Shown piece by piece: positions 28,829 to 37,687 of a stretch of 64,000 nucleotides of DNA. Position numbers and translations under genes: made by a program. The stretch comes from Lelliottia nimipressuralis (GTDB taxonomy: Bacteria > Pseudomonadota > Gammaproteobacteria > Enterobacterales > Enterobacteriaceae). Under the pieces are notes generated by a model. It was not told the DNA's origin, made no database searches, and saw only the letters and a list, made by a program, of their open reading frames with translations. The stretch lies in NCBI RefSeq assembly GCF_004115925.1, contig NZ_SDDX01000013.1, forward strand, positions 172,781-236,780. Direction: 5' to 3'. Position 1 is the first letter of the stretch. Every line of letters starts with the position of its first letter.

Positions 28829-29515
28829 TTATTCTGCCAATTTTTTTTCGATATCGTGCAGCAATCGGTGCAACATTGCCGTGTCGCGCTGCTCAAGCAA
28901 CCCCAGTCGCTGATGAAGCCAGTCCACCATTTTCTGATCGTCCGCCACGCCAAGCTGGGTTAAGAGCGAGTGCGTTCGCGCGCGCAACACCCGCAGCTGG
29001 TTTTCATCCCCGTCGTTCACGTCGGGCGTGGGAATTTGCATTAAAGATGCTAATTGATAGCAATAGACCATCACCGCCTGGCCGAGATTGAGAGACGGAT
29101 AATCTGCCACCATCGGCACACCGGTCAGCACGTCTGCCAGCTCCAGCTCTTCATTCGTCAGGCCCGAATCTTCGCGGCCAAAAACCAGTGCCGCTTTGGT
29201 TAGCCACGCGCTTTTTTCTTCCAGCAGCGGCACCAGTTCGGTTGGCGTCGCGTAATAATGATACTTCGCCCGGCTGCGGGCGGTGGTCGCGACGGTGAAC
29301 GAAATGTCGTGCAGCGCATCGGCGAGAGTCGCGTAAGTGGTTATGTTATCGAGGATTTCACCCGATCCGTGTGCCACCCAACGGGCGGCTGGCTCGAGGT
29401 GCGCCTCGCTGTCTACGATGCGCAAATCGGTGAATCCCATGGTCTTCATTGCTCGGGCGGCAGCGCCAATATTTTCTGCTCTTGCTGGCGAAACCAGCAC
29501 TATCGATAAGTGCAT
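28829..29515 (-). CDS. yjtD: SPOUT-family tRNA/rRNA methyltransferase YjtD
   Basis: A TrmJ/TrmH-like methyltransferase with the SPOUT knot fold, 228 residues. N-terminal LSIVLVSPARAENIGAAARAM contains the NIGAxARAM motif, VFGREDSGLTNEEL is motif 2, and PSLNLGQAVMVYCYQL is the knotted SAM-binding motif 3. The target RNA is not established. It lies upstream of thrL on the same strand, as in E. coli, with a separate promoter region shared with the arcA intergenic region. Confidence 0.92.
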   Translation of the reverse strand: MHLSIVLVSPARAENIGAAARAMKTMGFTDLRIVDSEAHLEPAARWVAHGSGEILDNITTYATLADALHDISFTVATTARSRAKYHYYATPTELVPLLEEKSAWLTKAALVFGREDSGLTNEELELADVLTGVPMVADYPSLNLGQAVMVYCYQLASLMQIPTPDVNDGDENQLRVLRARTHSLLTQLGVADDQKMVDWLHQRLGLLEQRDTAMLHRLLHDIEKKLAE

Positions 29516-29646
29516 TTTTGCTCTCTTTTTAATCAGTTAGCCGGTAAAAGTGTGACGCAGCTCAACATATTACGCAGCGCGAATTTACAAAATTGCAACA
29601 CAAATCACCGAAATAGCATTTCACCATGAATTAAAAGCGCTAAACT

Positions 29647-29661
29647 GTTCCGTAACGGAAC
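29647..29661. repeat. Inverted repeat in the yjtD-arcA region
   Basis: GTTCCG-TAA-CGGAAC is a perfect 6-bp inverted repeat with a TAA centre, 500 bp before arcA. The shape suits a dimeric regulator but I know of no protein with this site here. Confidence 0.4.
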
Positions 29662-29859
29662 TAGTGATTCAAATGTTAACAGACATTAGTTATCCGTATG
29701 TTTAATAATGATAATACTCGTATTGATTGGTTTTTCGAATTGGATTCGCGTTGTTTATTAATCAATATCTGCAACTAGTTGGTTTATTGAAAAATTGTGA
29801 CAAAGGCTAGCAATCAGATACGATGATTTCATCAAACTGTTAACGTGCTACAATTGAAC

Positions 29860-29873
29860 TTGATATATGTCAA
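29860..29873 (+). promoter_or_regulatory. FNR-like box upstream of arcA
   Basis: TTGATATATGTCAA matches the FNR consensus TTGAT-N4-ATCAA in nine of ten specified bases. FNR is known to activate arcA in E. coli under anaerobiosis, so a functional site is plausible. I could not assign a -10 at the distance expected of a class II site. Confidence 0.55.
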
Positions 29874-29914
29874 CGAAGCGTAGTTTTATTGGGTGTCCGG
29901 TGTCACTTAGCCTG

Positions 29915-30055
29915 TTATGTTGCTGTTAAAATGGTTAGGATGACAGCCGTTTTTGACACTGTCGGGTCCTGAGGGAAAGTGCCCACGACCAAGCTAATGA
30001 TGTTGTTGACGTTGATGGAAAGTGCATCAAGAACGCAATTACGTACTTTAGTCAC
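29915..30055 (-). CDS. yjjY: Conserved small ORF YjjY, divergent from arcA
   Basis: A 46-residue frame starting at GTG 30055 (MTKVRNCVLDALSINVNNII...) and ending ...TAVILTILTAT. The translation agrees with E. coli YjjY as I remember it, essentially residue for residue. It is divergent from arcA and its start is 95 bp from the arcA ATG, so it lies wholly inside the probable arcA leader or promoter region. No good ribosome site is visible upstream of the GTG. The DNA may be conserved for its regulatory role rather than as a protein, so both readings stay open. Confidence 0.5.
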   Translation of the reverse strand: MTKVRNCVLDALSINVNNIISLVVGTFPQDPTVSKTAVILTILTAT

Positions 30056-30150
30056 GTTAGGCCGATCATGTTAATTTGCGACATGTATCAGGCAGGTCAG
30101 GGACTTTTGTACTTCCTGTTTCGATTTAGTTGGCAATTTAGGTAGCAAAC

Positions 30151-30867
30151 ATGCAGACCCCGCACATTCTTATCGTTGAAGACGAGTTGGTAACACGCAA
30201 CACGTTAAAGAGCATTTTCGAAGCAGAAGGCTACGATGTCTTTGAAGCGACCGATGGCGCAGAGATGCATCAGATCCTTTCTGAAAATGATATCAACCTG
30301 GTCATCATGGATATCAACCTGCCCGGGAAAAACGGCCTTCTTCTGGCACGCGAGCTGCGTGAACAGGCGAACGTGGCGTTAATGTTCCTGACAGGCCGTG
30401 ATAACGAAGTTGATAAAATTCTTGGCCTGGAAATCGGCGCTGATGACTACATCACCAAGCCGTTTAATCCTCGCGAGTTAACCATTCGTGCACGCAACCT
30501 GCTGTCCCGCACCATGAATCTGGGTACGGTGAGTGAAGAGCGTCGTAGCGTAGACAGCTACAAATTCAACGGCTGGGAACTTGATATCAACAGCCGTTCG
30601 CTGGTTAGCCCGAACGGTGAACAGTACAAGCTGCCGCGCAGTGAATTCCGCGCCATGCTGCACTTCTGCGAAAACCCGGGCAAAATTCAGTCCCGTGCAG
30701 AGCTGCTGAAGAAGATGACGGGCCGCGAGCTGAAGCCGCACGACCGTACTGTTGACGTGACGATCCGTCGCATTCGTAAACACTTCGAGTCTACGCCGGA
30801 TACGCCAGAAATCATCGCCACTATCCATGGCGAAGGCTATCGTTTCTGCGGCGACTTGCAGGAATAA
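30151..30867 (+). CDS. arcA: Two-component response regulator ArcA
   Basis: An OmpR-family regulator phosphorylated by ArcB under low oxygen that represses TCA-cycle and respiratory genes. It has 238 residues, the E. coli length. The receiver domain (about 1-120) has the acidic pair in IVEDE, the phospho-Asp at about 54 in [11 protein letters not shown], and Lys in [12 protein letters not shown]. The C-terminal winged helix (about 135-235) has [38 protein letters not shown] features. It is preceded by a roughly 600-bp regulatory region and ended by a terminator. Confidence 0.98.
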   Translation: MQTPHILIVEDELVTRNTLKSIFEAEGYDVFEATDGAEMHQILSENDINLVIMDINLPGKNGLLLARELREQANVALMFLTGRDNEVDKILGLEIGADDYITKPFNPRELTIRARNLLSRTMNLGTVSEERRSVDSYKFNGWELDINSRSLVSPNGEQYKLPRSEFRAMLHFCENPGKIQSRAELLKKMTGRELKPHDRTVDVTIRRIRKHFESTPDTPEIIATIHGEGYRFCGDLQE

Positions 30868-30885
30868 TCCCGCTCTCAATGCAGT

Positions 30886-30913
30886 AAAAACGGCGCTTAA
30901 CGCGCCGTTTTTT
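30886..30913. terminator. Bidirectional terminator between arcA and creD
   Basis: AAAAACGGCGC and GCGCCGTTTTT form a long symmetrical stem around TTAAC, with A and T runs on both sides. It ends at the creD stop codon and can serve both convergent genes. Confidence 0.9.
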
Positions 30914-32265
30914 TATTTCCAGATCCGTAACGAATCCGCGTTCTCTTCACTTTTCGGCATACTGCGCTTCACCTGTGTGAGCGAGTACCAGTCAAAGTGC
31001 CGCGTCAGATACATTACCGCAAACAGCGCTATCGCCAGCACGCCCGACCCCAGCAACAGCGCGCTGTCTTCCGAACGCAGCAGGAACCACATCACACCGT
31101 CCAGGCCTAACAGCGCCACGACAAACACCGCGCTTCGCTTCCAGCCCTTCAGCACCGCCTGCAGATATACCCCGTTCATCAGCGCCCCGACCAGGCTTGC
31201 GATAATCCAGGCAGGGGTAAAGCCCACATGTTCTGACAACGCCAGCAGTACCAGGTAGAACAGCACCAGCGACAGCCCCACCAGCAGATACTGCATCGGG
31301 TGCAGACGAAGGTGAGAGAGCGTTTCGTAGACAAAGAAAGCCATAAACGTCAGCGCAATCAACAAAATGGCATACTTAATGGCGCGGTCTGTTAACTGAT
31401 ACTGATCGGCAGGCGTCGCCACCGTCACGCTAAAGGCTGGAACGTCACGAAACGAAGGCGTTTCACTCGCGCTGAACACGCTTTCAAGATTGTTCGCAAA
31501 CCAGCTGCTTTGCCAGTGGGCCTGAAATCCTGAGGCACTGATTTCGCGCTTCGACGGTAAGTAATCCCCCATAAAACCAGGGTGCGGCCAGTTGCTGCGC
31601 AGCGTCAGCTCGCTGTTACGCCCGACCGGCACGACGGAGAAACTGCCCGTCCCATTGAGATTCAACGCCATCTCCAGTTCGATGTTTTTTGCATTGAGCG
31701 TTTCCCACGTCAGCGGAATGTGAATCCCCGCCTGCTCCCCCAGGATGCCGGAACCCGGCTCTACGGTCATGGTTTCGCCGTTCACTTTCGACACGTTCAC
31801 CGCACCGATCCCACGCGCATCACCGACGCCAACGGCCACAAACGGTTGGCCCAGCGTGATGGTTTCCCCTTTGAGCTGGTCCAGCTTATCCGTATTAAAT
31901 TGCGCTTTCAGTTTCAGATCAGTGCTCCAGATCTGCCCATCGTAGATGCCGATGCTTCGGGATTCGACCTGCTGATTGCCATCAATCACCAGCGATTCCG
32001 GCAGCAAGAAGTGCAGGAAACTGCGCTTATGCTCAACCTGAACCTTATCTTCAATCGTGTAATAAATTTCCGTTACCGGAATCGCGATTAACGGGCCGGT
32101 GAGCTGCTGCGGGCCGCTGGTGCTTTGGCGCAGCGTATCTTCGACGTCATCGCGATAGCTGGCACGCTCCGAAATCAGGTTGCTTACCATAAACAGCGGA
32201 ACTAACAGCAGCAGGATGCACCCCATCAGGGTGCTAACTTTCCAGAACAGGGGGGATTTTTTCAT
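30913..32265 (-). CDS. creD: Inner membrane protein CreD
   Basis: A CreBC-controlled inner-membrane protein, 450 residues as in E. coli, linked to envelope stress and colicin E2 tolerance when overexpressed. There is one N-terminal membrane segment (about 10-32), a large periplasmic domain (about 35-300), and five to six helices in the last 150 residues. Its biochemical role is unknown. A cre tag lies 62-77 bp upstream of its start, so it can be transcribed separately from creABC. Confidence 0.95.
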   Translation of the reverse strand: MKKSPLFWKVSTLMGCILLLLVPLFMVSNLISERASYRDDVEDTLRQSTSGPQQLTGPLIAIPVTEIYYTIEDKVQVEHKRSFLHFLLPESLVIDGNQQVESRSIGIYDGQIWSTDLKLKAQFNTDKLDQLKGETITLGQPFVAVGVGDARGIGAVNVSKVNGETMTVEPGSGILGEQAGIHIPLTWETLNAKNIELEMALNLNGTGSFSVVPVGRNSELTLRSNWPHPGFMGDYLPSKREISASGFQAHWQSSWFANNLESVFSASETPSFRDVPAFSVTVATPADQYQLTDRAIKYAILLIALTFMAFFVYETLSHLRLHPMQYLLVGLSLVLFYLVLLALSEHVGFTPAWIIASLVGALMNGVYLQAVLKGWKRSAVFVVALLGLDGVMWFLLRSEDSALLLGSGVLAIALFAVMYLTRHFDWYSLTQVKRSMPKSEENADSLRIWK

Positions 32266-32322
32266 TGCCTTCTCCTTAGTGATGGAGAGAGCGTAACGTG
32301 GCTATGTGCGCGGAATTTGAAG

Positions 32323-33747
32323 TTATGTGAAGGGACGGTGAAGTGCCAAAATAGCCTCAACGCCGCCTGCTTCGCGATTGCGAAGTTGAATATCGCCGTG
32401 ATGCAGACGCGCAACCTCCTGCACAAACGCCAGCCCAAGGCCGCTGCTCTTCAGGCCCGTTTCGCGCGGAAGTGAGTAAAAGCGCTCAAAAATGCGGGCC
32501 AGGGCGTAGTCCGGAATACCGCTGCCGCTGTCGGTCACTTTCAGCAGGGTCTGCTTCTGCACCGCTTCAGCGGTGAGCGTGATACTCCCGCCGTGCGGCG
32601 TAAAGTCGATGGCGTTATCCAGCAGGTTGCCCAGCGCCTGCTCCAGCAAATCCGCATCGCCCTCGACCGTCGGCACGTCGACCTGGCAACTCAGATGGAT
32701 ATTTTTTGCCGCCAGCATCGTTGCGCGCGCGTCGCTGATACGCGTGAACAGCGCAGTAATATTGACGGTACCGGGGATAATCTCCACGCGGTTTTCCAGC
32801 TTCGCCTGCTCCAGCAGCTTTTCGACCAGCGACTGCATCCGCGCGTTCTGCACCAGGATATTGTCGATAAACCGCGCGGCTACCGGCGGTGGCGGCTGCT
32901 CTGACAGGATCTCCGCCGCGCCGCGAATCGCCGCCAGCGGGCTTTTCAGCTCATGGGTCAGGGCGTGAACGTAATGCTCAATATAATTTTTGCCTTCGAG
33001 GCGGATACGCATGTTTTCCAGCGCCTGCGCCAGCTTGCGCAGCTCACTGCTGCCCGGATCGGGCAACGGCAGCGGCGTGTCGTGGGTCACAGAATCCGCG
33101 TAGCGCGACAGGGAACTGATGGAACGGTTGATCCACCACGCCACAATCAGCCCTATCAGCAGGGCAATCCCCAGCAGCGCGCCGCCCGCCCAAAGAATGC
33201 GCCGCTCGCTGCGGTGGATCACCGGCGCCATAGCGCTGTTCGGTTTCCCCACCGACAGCACGCCGATGATTTTTCCCTGATCAACAATGGGTGCCGCCAC
33301 GTACATCACGGTGCTCTCAGGGTCGTTGGGATCGTCCTGGGTACTGCGCGCGCCGTACTGCCCGCGCAGGGTGCGCCAGACATCATTCCAGCGCGAATAA
33401 TCCTCACCCAGCCCTTTTCCGGTGGAATCAAACACCACTTTGCCCTGCGCATCGGTCATGTAGACGTGATATTCGTTGCGCACTTTGTAGATGCCGCCAA
33501 TATTGGCGCGAAACGGGCGTTGATGCAGCTGCGTGAAAGCCTGCGCAACTCTGCCGTTTTGGGGATCATTCGCCAGCAGATCGTCGCGCCCCACTTCCGC
33601 CAGCAGCGTGGCGGTATCAATCAGTGTCCCTTCGGTGGCCCTGCGCACGCCGGGTTTCACCTCCTGCACAAAGATCGACAGCACAAACCAGGCGGCGATT
33701 GCGACAATCAGGAAATAGCCCAGCAGCAGCCGCATGCCGATGCGCAT
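32323..33747 (-). CDS. creC: Sensor histidine kinase CreC
   Basis: A membrane sensor kinase responding to carbon source and metabolic state, partner of CreB. It has 474 residues. One helix at about 5-25, a periplasmic PAS-like (double Cache type) sensor region to about 185, a second helix (about 187-207), HAMP, then HisKA with the phospho-His in HALTHELKSPLAAIRG and an ATPase domain with NLLDNAIDFT and DSGSGIPDYA (N and G1 boxes). The start overlaps the creB stop (TAATG). Its 3' codons carry the cre tag. Confidence 0.96.
   Translation of the reverse strand: MRIGMRLLLGYFLIVAIAAWFVLSIFVQEVKPGVRRATEGTLIDTATLLAEVGRDDLLANDPQNGRVAQAFTQLHQRPFRANIGGIYKVRNEYHVYMTDAQGKVVFDSTGKGLGEDYSRWNDVWRTLRGQYGARSTQDDPNDPESTVMYVAAPIVDQGKIIGVLSVGKPNSAMAPVIHRSERRILWAGGALLGIALLIGLIVAWWINRSISSLSRYADSVTHDTPLPLPDPGSSELRKLAQALENMRIRLEGKNYIEHYVHALTHELKSPLAAIRGAAEILSEQPPPPVAARFIDNILVQNARMQSLVEKLLEQAKLENRVEIIPGTVNITALFTRISDARATMLAAKNIHLSCQVDVPTVEGDADLLEQALGNLLDNAIDFTPHGGSITLTAEAVQKQTLLKVTDSGSGIPDYALARIFERFYSLPRETGLKSSGLGLAFVQEVARLHHGDIQLRNREAGGVEAILALHRPFT
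32327..32342 (-). promoter_or_regulatory. cre tag (CreB binding site) of creD
   Basis: On the minus strand the sequence reads TTCAC-CGTCCC-TTCAC, an exact match to the cre/blr tag TTCAC-N6-TTCAC bound by phosphorylated CreB. It overlaps the last sense codons (HRPFT) of creC and lies just upstream of creD, the best known member of the CreBC regulon. Confidence 0.85.
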
Positions 33748-34436
33748 TACGACAGCCCCAGGCTGTAACCCATGCCGCGATGGGTGCTGATGGGCGAAAG
33801 GTCCGCATTCACGGCGCGCAATTTGGCGCGCAGGGTTTTGATATGGGTATCCACGGTGCGATCGAAGCTGTCACCATCCTCGCCCCAGACTTTGTCCATC
33901 AGCTGCTGGCGGGAAAACACCCGGCCAGGCGCGTGGAGCAAGGTTTTAAGCAGCAAAAATTCGTAGCGCGTTAAAAGTAATGCTTCGCCGCACCAGCTGA
34001 TCTGCGCGGCGGGTTCGTTGAGTTCAAACTGCCCGATGCGCAGGATCTCCGAAGGCAACGCCGATTTCTGCATCCGTCGCAAAATGGTCCGCACCCGGGC
34101 GCACACTTCGCGCGGCGAGAAGGGTTTGGCGACGTAATCATCGGCCCCCATTTCGAGGCCCAGCAGTTTATCCACCTCATCGCTGCGAGCCGTGAGGAAC
34201 AGTACCGGCAGCGACGGATGTTGCGCCAGCAGCTGACGACACAGCTCGAAACCGCTGATATCCGGCAGACCCACATCCAGAATCGCGAGTGCAGGCGCCT
34301 GACGCCGCGCCTCTTCGAGCGCAGGCAGCCCGCGTTCGAAGGACTTCACCGCAAAGCCTTCCTGCGAAAGCATGTAGATTAGCGTCTCGGCGATGCTGAT
34401 TTCGTCTTCCACCAGCCAAATCAACGGTTGCTGCAT
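33747..34436 (-). CDS. creB: Response regulator CreB
   Basis: An OmpR-type response regulator that binds cre tags. It has 229 residues from ATG 34436 (MQQPLIWLVEDE), the length of E. coli CreB; an earlier in-frame start at 34460 would overlap creA and has no family support. The phospho-Asp lies in LAILDVGLPDISGF, the receiver Lys in DYVAKPFSPREV. The winged-helix domain ends with DRTVDTHIKTLRAKL. It lies 14 bp after creA and overlaps creC by one base. Confidence 0.96.
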   Translation of the reverse strand: MQQPLIWLVEDEISIAETLIYMLSQEGFAVKSFERGLPALEEARRQAPALAILDVGLPDISGFELCRQLLAQHPSLPVLFLTARSDEVDKLLGLEMGADDYVAKPFSPREVCARVRTILRRMQKSALPSEILRIGQFELNEPAAQISWCGEALLLTRYEFLLLKTLLHAPGRVFSRQQLMDKVWGEDGDSFDRTVDTHIKTLRAKLRAVNADLSPISTHRGMGYSLGLS

Positions 34437-34450
34437 CCTGTGCCCCTGAG

Positions 34451-34921
34451 TTAGCGCCACGGCATGATCGGTACGGCACTCAGTGCGTTTTTCGGCGATC
34501 CCTCAACCACTTTATCGGAGTAAGCGAGGTATGCCAGCGTGTTCCGTTTTGCATCATAGAAACGCACGACCTGCAGTTTTTTAAACACCAGCGAAGTGCG
34601 TTTCTGGAACACCACATCGCCCTGCGCTTTGCCGTTTTTAATTTTGTCGCTCAGCTCCACCGGCCCCACCTGCTGGCAAGAGATCGCCGCATCGGCCGTA
34701 TCTTCAGCCAGCCCCAGCCCCCCTTTGATCCCGCCCGTTTTCGCGCGGCTGATATAGCAGGTGACGTTCTTCACATCAGGATCGTCAAAGGCTTCGACCA
34801 CGATTTTATGGTCCGGGCCAAAGATTTTAAACACGGTATCGACGGAGCCAACTTCTTCGGCCAGCGCGTTACGCCCCACTAACAGCATCAGAGCGGTGAA
34901 GATCAATGTCTTGTATTTCAT
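34451..34921 (-). CDS. creA: Periplasmic protein CreA
   Basis: A conserved exported protein of unknown function, 156 residues. The signal peptide ([21 protein letters not shown], cut before EEVGS) is clear. The mature part includes [17 protein letters not shown] and two cysteines ([20 protein letters not shown]), a likely disulphide pair. It is the first gene of creABC. Rob is divergent upstream. Confidence 0.95.
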   Translation of the reverse strand: MKYKTLIFTALMLLVGRNALAEEVGSVDTVFKIFGPDHKIVVEAFDDPDVKNVTCYISRAKTGGIKGGLGLAEDTADAAISCQQVGPVELSDKIKNGKAQGDVVFQKRTSLVFKKLQVVRFYDAKRNTLAYLAYSDKVVEGSPKNALSAVPIMPWR

Positions 34922-35132
34922 ATTGTTACCATTCTTTAAAATTGCATTGAGCGATTATTCAACAAACAGGATAAAAATGTAGCAAGATCACAGGATTAGC
35001 AATTTGATGCCCATAATGTGCGGCAAAAAGCATTAATGCGCAAAAAAAACACTGAATGCTAAAACATCAAAAAATGCTATTATCCGCTACCCTGTTATCA
35101 GGCACCTGCTGTTTTAAGGATGAGGATAGTAT

Positions 35133-36002
35133 ATGGATCAGGCTGGAATTATTCGCGATCTGCTTACCTGGCTAGAAGGTCATCTGGACCAGCCTTTGTC
35201 ACTGGATAATGTGGCGGCAAAAGCAGGTTATTCCAAGTGGCATTTGCAAAGGATGTTCAAGGATGTCACCGGTCATGCTATCGGTGCCTATATTCGTGCA
35301 CGTCGTCTCTCAAAATCGGCGGTGGCCTTGCGCCTGACAGCGCGTCCGATTCTGGATATTGCGCTGCAATACCGTTTTGACTCGCAGCAGACCTTTACCC
35401 GCGCTTTCAAAAAACAGTTCTCGCTGACGCCTGCGCTCTATCGTCGTTCACCCGACTGGAGTTCGTTTGGCATGCGCCCGCCGCTGCGTCTGGGCGAATT
35501 TGCGATGCCAAAATATGAATTCGTCACCCTACCAGAGACGCACCTGATTGGCACGACGCAAAGCTACTCCTGTTCGCTGGAACAGATTTCTGAATTCCGT
35601 CATCAGATGCGCACCCAGTTCTGGCGCGATTTCCTGAGCCACGCCCCGGCGATCCCGCCGTTGCTGTATGGCCTGAACGAAACGCACCCAAGCCAGGAAA
35701 AGGACGACGAGCAGGAAGTGTTCTACACCACCGCGCTTACGCCTGAGATGGCCAACGGCTATATTCAGGGCTCGAAGCCGGTCGTGTTGGAAGGCGGTGA
35801 ATACGTGATGTTCAACTATGAAGGGCTGGGAACGGGTGTTCAGGAGTTTATCCTGACCGTTTACGGTACCTGCATGCCGATGCTGAATCTGAACCGCCGT
35901 AAAGGTCAGGACATTGAGCGCTACTATCCGGCCAGCGATGCTAAACCGGATGAAGGCCCAATCAATCTGCGTATGGAATTCTTGATTCCAATTCGCCGCT
36001 AA
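35133..36002 (+). CDS. rob: Right-origin-binding AraC-family regulator Rob
   Basis: An AraC/XylS regulator of the SoxS/MarA/Rob regulon (efflux, organic solvent and antibiotic tolerance). It has 289 residues. The DNA-binding domain is N-terminal (about 8-110) with two HTHs (SLDNVAAKAGYSKWHLQRMFK and FDSQQTFTRAFKKQF). The GyrI-like effector domain (about 120-285) follows, distinguishing Rob from MarA and SoxS. Its end overlaps the convergent gpmB gene by 4 bp. Confidence 0.97.
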   Translation: MDQAGIIRDLLTWLEGHLDQPLSLDNVAAKAGYSKWHLQRMFKDVTGHAIGAYIRARRLSKSAVALRLTARPILDIALQYRFDSQQTFTRAFKKQFSLTPALYRRSPDWSSFGMRPPLRLGEFAMPKYEFVTLPETHLIGTTQSYSCSLEQISEFRHQMRTQFWRDFLSHAPAIPPLLYGLNETHPSQEKDDEQEVFYTTALTPEMANGYIQGSKPVVLEGGEYVMFNYEGLGTGVQEFILTVYGTCMPMLNLNRRKGQDIERYYPASDAKPDEGPINLRMEFLIPIRR

Positions 36003-36646
36003 CGCTGCAGTTCATCCAGCGCAGGGGCGTCCAGATGCGAGATGTCCCCTGCCATTTCCACCACCCAACCAGACGCCAGCCACGGGCTTTCCTGATAGTC
36101 GATACGGGAAATAGAGCAGTTGCGCAGACGCAAACGGCGCTCAGCATAAGCCGGCAGTCCAAGAATGGTGCTCACCAGGCAGCCCAGGGCGATACCGTGG
36201 CTCACCAGCAGCGGTCGGCTACCTGCCGGTAGCTTGAGGCAATCTGCCAGTGCCGCCTGAACGCGCACGCTCAGCTCCTGCATGGACTCACCCTCAGGAA
36301 TACGGCCATCTTCGGTGCCGTTGACCAGCGTACGACGCCAGCCCTCTTCCTGCTCCGTCAGAGAATCCACATGACGTTTTTCCAGCACGCCCATGTCGAG
36401 CTCGCGCAGGCGAGGATCGAGGATAATGTCGCACCCGCAGGCCTCAGCGATAATGCGCGCCGTTTGCTGCGTGCGCCCTAAATCGCTGGCGATAATGTGC
36501 GTGATGCCCAGGGTTCTGGCGCGCTCCGCAACCTGCCATGCTTGTTGCTCACCTTTGGCGGTGAGAGGACTGTCTGACTGGCCTTGAATACGTCGCTCGG
36601 CGTTCCACTGCGTTTCACCGTGGCGAACAAGGTAAACCTGTAACAT
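35999..36646 (-). CDS. gpmB: Histidine phosphatase family protein GpmB (YtjC)
   Basis: A 215-residue member of the histidine phosphatase superfamily, annotated as a phosphoglycerate mutase homologue; in E. coli phosphatase activity is better supported than mutase activity. The catalytic RHGE (LVRHGETQWNAERR) is at about 7-20 and the second histidine is in LLVSHGIALGC. ATG 36646 (MLQVYLVRHGE) matches the family start; a longer frame would run into yjjX, which begins 49 bp away on the other strand. Confidence 0.94.
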   Translation of the reverse strand: MLQVYLVRHGETQWNAERRIQGQSDSPLTAKGEQQAWQVAERARTLGITHIIASDLGRTQQTARIIAEACGCDIILDPRLRELDMGVLEKRHVDSLTEQEEGWRRTLVNGTEDGRIPEGESMQELSVRVQAALADCLKLPAGSRPLLVSHGIALGCLVSTILGLPAYAERRLRLRNCSISRIDYQESPWLASGWVVEMAGDISHLDAPALDELQR

Positions 36647-36695
36647 GTTTTTTTCCGTTATACTGCGATGAGTTTTTTTCGAATCGAGCTTAATT

Positions 36696-37211
36696 ATGCA
36701 CCATGTTGTCTCTGCTACCACTAATCCTGCCAAAATTCAGGCAATTCTAAGGGCATTTGAAGAGATCTTCGGCGAAGGATCCTGCCATATCGACGCCGTC
36801 GGCGTCGAGAGCGGCGTCCCTGAACAACCTTTCGGAAGCGAGGAAACGCGCGCTGGCGCACGAAATCGCGTCGTGAATGCGAAAGCTCTGCGCCCGCAGG
36901 CCGATTTTTGGGTCGCGATTGAAGCGGGAATTGACGAAGGGGCAACCTTTAGCTGGGTGGTGATTGAGAGCCGCGAGCAGCGCGGAGAATCCCGTTCAGC
37001 GACGTTGCCTTTACCGGCTACCATTCTGGAAAAAGTGCGGGCGGGAGAAGCGCTCGGGCCGGTGATGTCGCACTACACCGGCATCGACGAGATTGGCCGC
37101 AAAGAGGGTGCCATCGGCGTGTTTACCGCCGGGACGCTGACGCGTTCGAGCGTTTACCATCAGGCAGTGGTGCTGGCGTTAAGCCCGTTTCATAACGCGG
37201 TGTACCGTTGA
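36696..37211 (+). CDS. yjjX: Inosine/xanthosine triphosphatase YjjX
   Basis: A non-canonical NTP pyrophosphatase or phosphatase that removes ITP and XTP to protect nucleic acids. It has 171 residues. The substrate loop is [14 protein letters not shown] near the N-terminus, and [12 protein letters not shown] and [11 protein letters not shown] are family motifs. Divergent from gpmB, with a 49-bp gap. A REP element follows. Confidence 0.94.
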   Translation: MHHVVSATTNPAKIQAILRAFEEIFGEGSCHIDAVGVESGVPEQPFGSEETRAGARNRVVNAKALRPQADFWVAIEAGIDEGATFSWVVIESREQRGESRSATLPLPATILEKVRAGEALGPVMSHYTGIDEIGRKEGAIGVFTAGTLTRSSVYHQAVVLALSPFHNAVYR

Positions 37212-37236
37212 AACGCCACGATGAGAGCTGATCTTT

Positions 37237-37273
37237 TGCAGGTCTGATAAGCGCAACGCCATCAGGCCTGCAA
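37237..37273. repeat. REP-like palindrome between yjjX and trpR
   Basis: TGCAGG at one end pairs with CCTGCA at the other, enclosing TCTGATAAGCGCAACGCCATCAGG, which contains the GAT-AAGCGC-AACGCC-ATC core of REP units. It sits between the convergent yjjX and trpR genes. Confidence 0.65.
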
Positions 37274-37304
37274 TCGCACTCTTTCCCGATAACAGGAAAT
37301 CCCC

Positions 37305-37631
37305 TCAGGCATTTTTCAGCAGCACTTCCTCAAGCCACTGGCGCAACTCAACCGGGGCTGATTTCAGGCTGTTCGATCCACGGGTAATCGTAGCAATCCC
37401 CGCCCCCAGCTCATTCTTCAGCTCACGCTGGCTCATCTCACCCCGCAGCAACTCTTCAATAATGCGCACGCGCGTCCCCAGCGCTTCGCGCTCGTCGGGC
37501 GTCAGGATCAGCTGCATCAGAGGCAGGTGCAGATCTTTCTCGTAGGACTGGCGAAGCAGCTCCACAAAACGAAGCCACTCCTGGTTGCGCTGTTCGGCCA
37601 TCGCCGATGAATAAGGGGAATGCTGGGTCAT
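37305..37631 (-). CDS. trpR: Trp operon repressor
   Basis: A tryptophan-dependent dimeric repressor of trp, aroH, mtr and its own gene. It has 108 residues. The HTH is in [26 protein letters not shown] (about 64-90), nearly the E. coli sequence. An operator palindrome 13 bp upstream of the start codon shows autoregulation. Slt lies upstream on the same strand, as in E. coli. Confidence 0.97.
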   Translation of the reverse strand: MTQHSPYSSAMAEQRNQEWLRFVELLRQSYEKDLHLPLMQLILTPDEREALGTRVRIIEELLRGEMSQRELKNELGAGIATITRGSNSLKSAPVELRQWLEEVLLKNA

Positions 37632-37644
37632 GTTATGCCGCCGT

Positions 37645-37666
37645 TTGTACTCTTAGACGAGTACAA
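37645..37666 (-). promoter_or_regulatory. trp operator controlling trpR
   Basis: TTGTACTC-TTAGAC-GAGTACAA is a perfect 8-bp inverted repeat. GTACTC/GAGTAC with this spacing is close to the TrpR operator consensus (CTAG core; here TTAGAC), and its position just upstream of trpR fits autoregulation. Confidence 0.88.
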
Positions 37667-37687
37667 GCATAACACAACCCATCCGGA

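Larger units (their letters stand above)
29516..29914. other. AT-rich yjtD-arcA regulatory region
   Basis: About 400 bp without a supported gene. It holds a near-perfect FNR-like box and a 15-bp inverted repeat (both listed separately). It must contain the yjtD promoter and probably arcA promoters. E. coli arcA is known to have several promoters and a long leader, with FNR activation. Confidence 0.5.
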
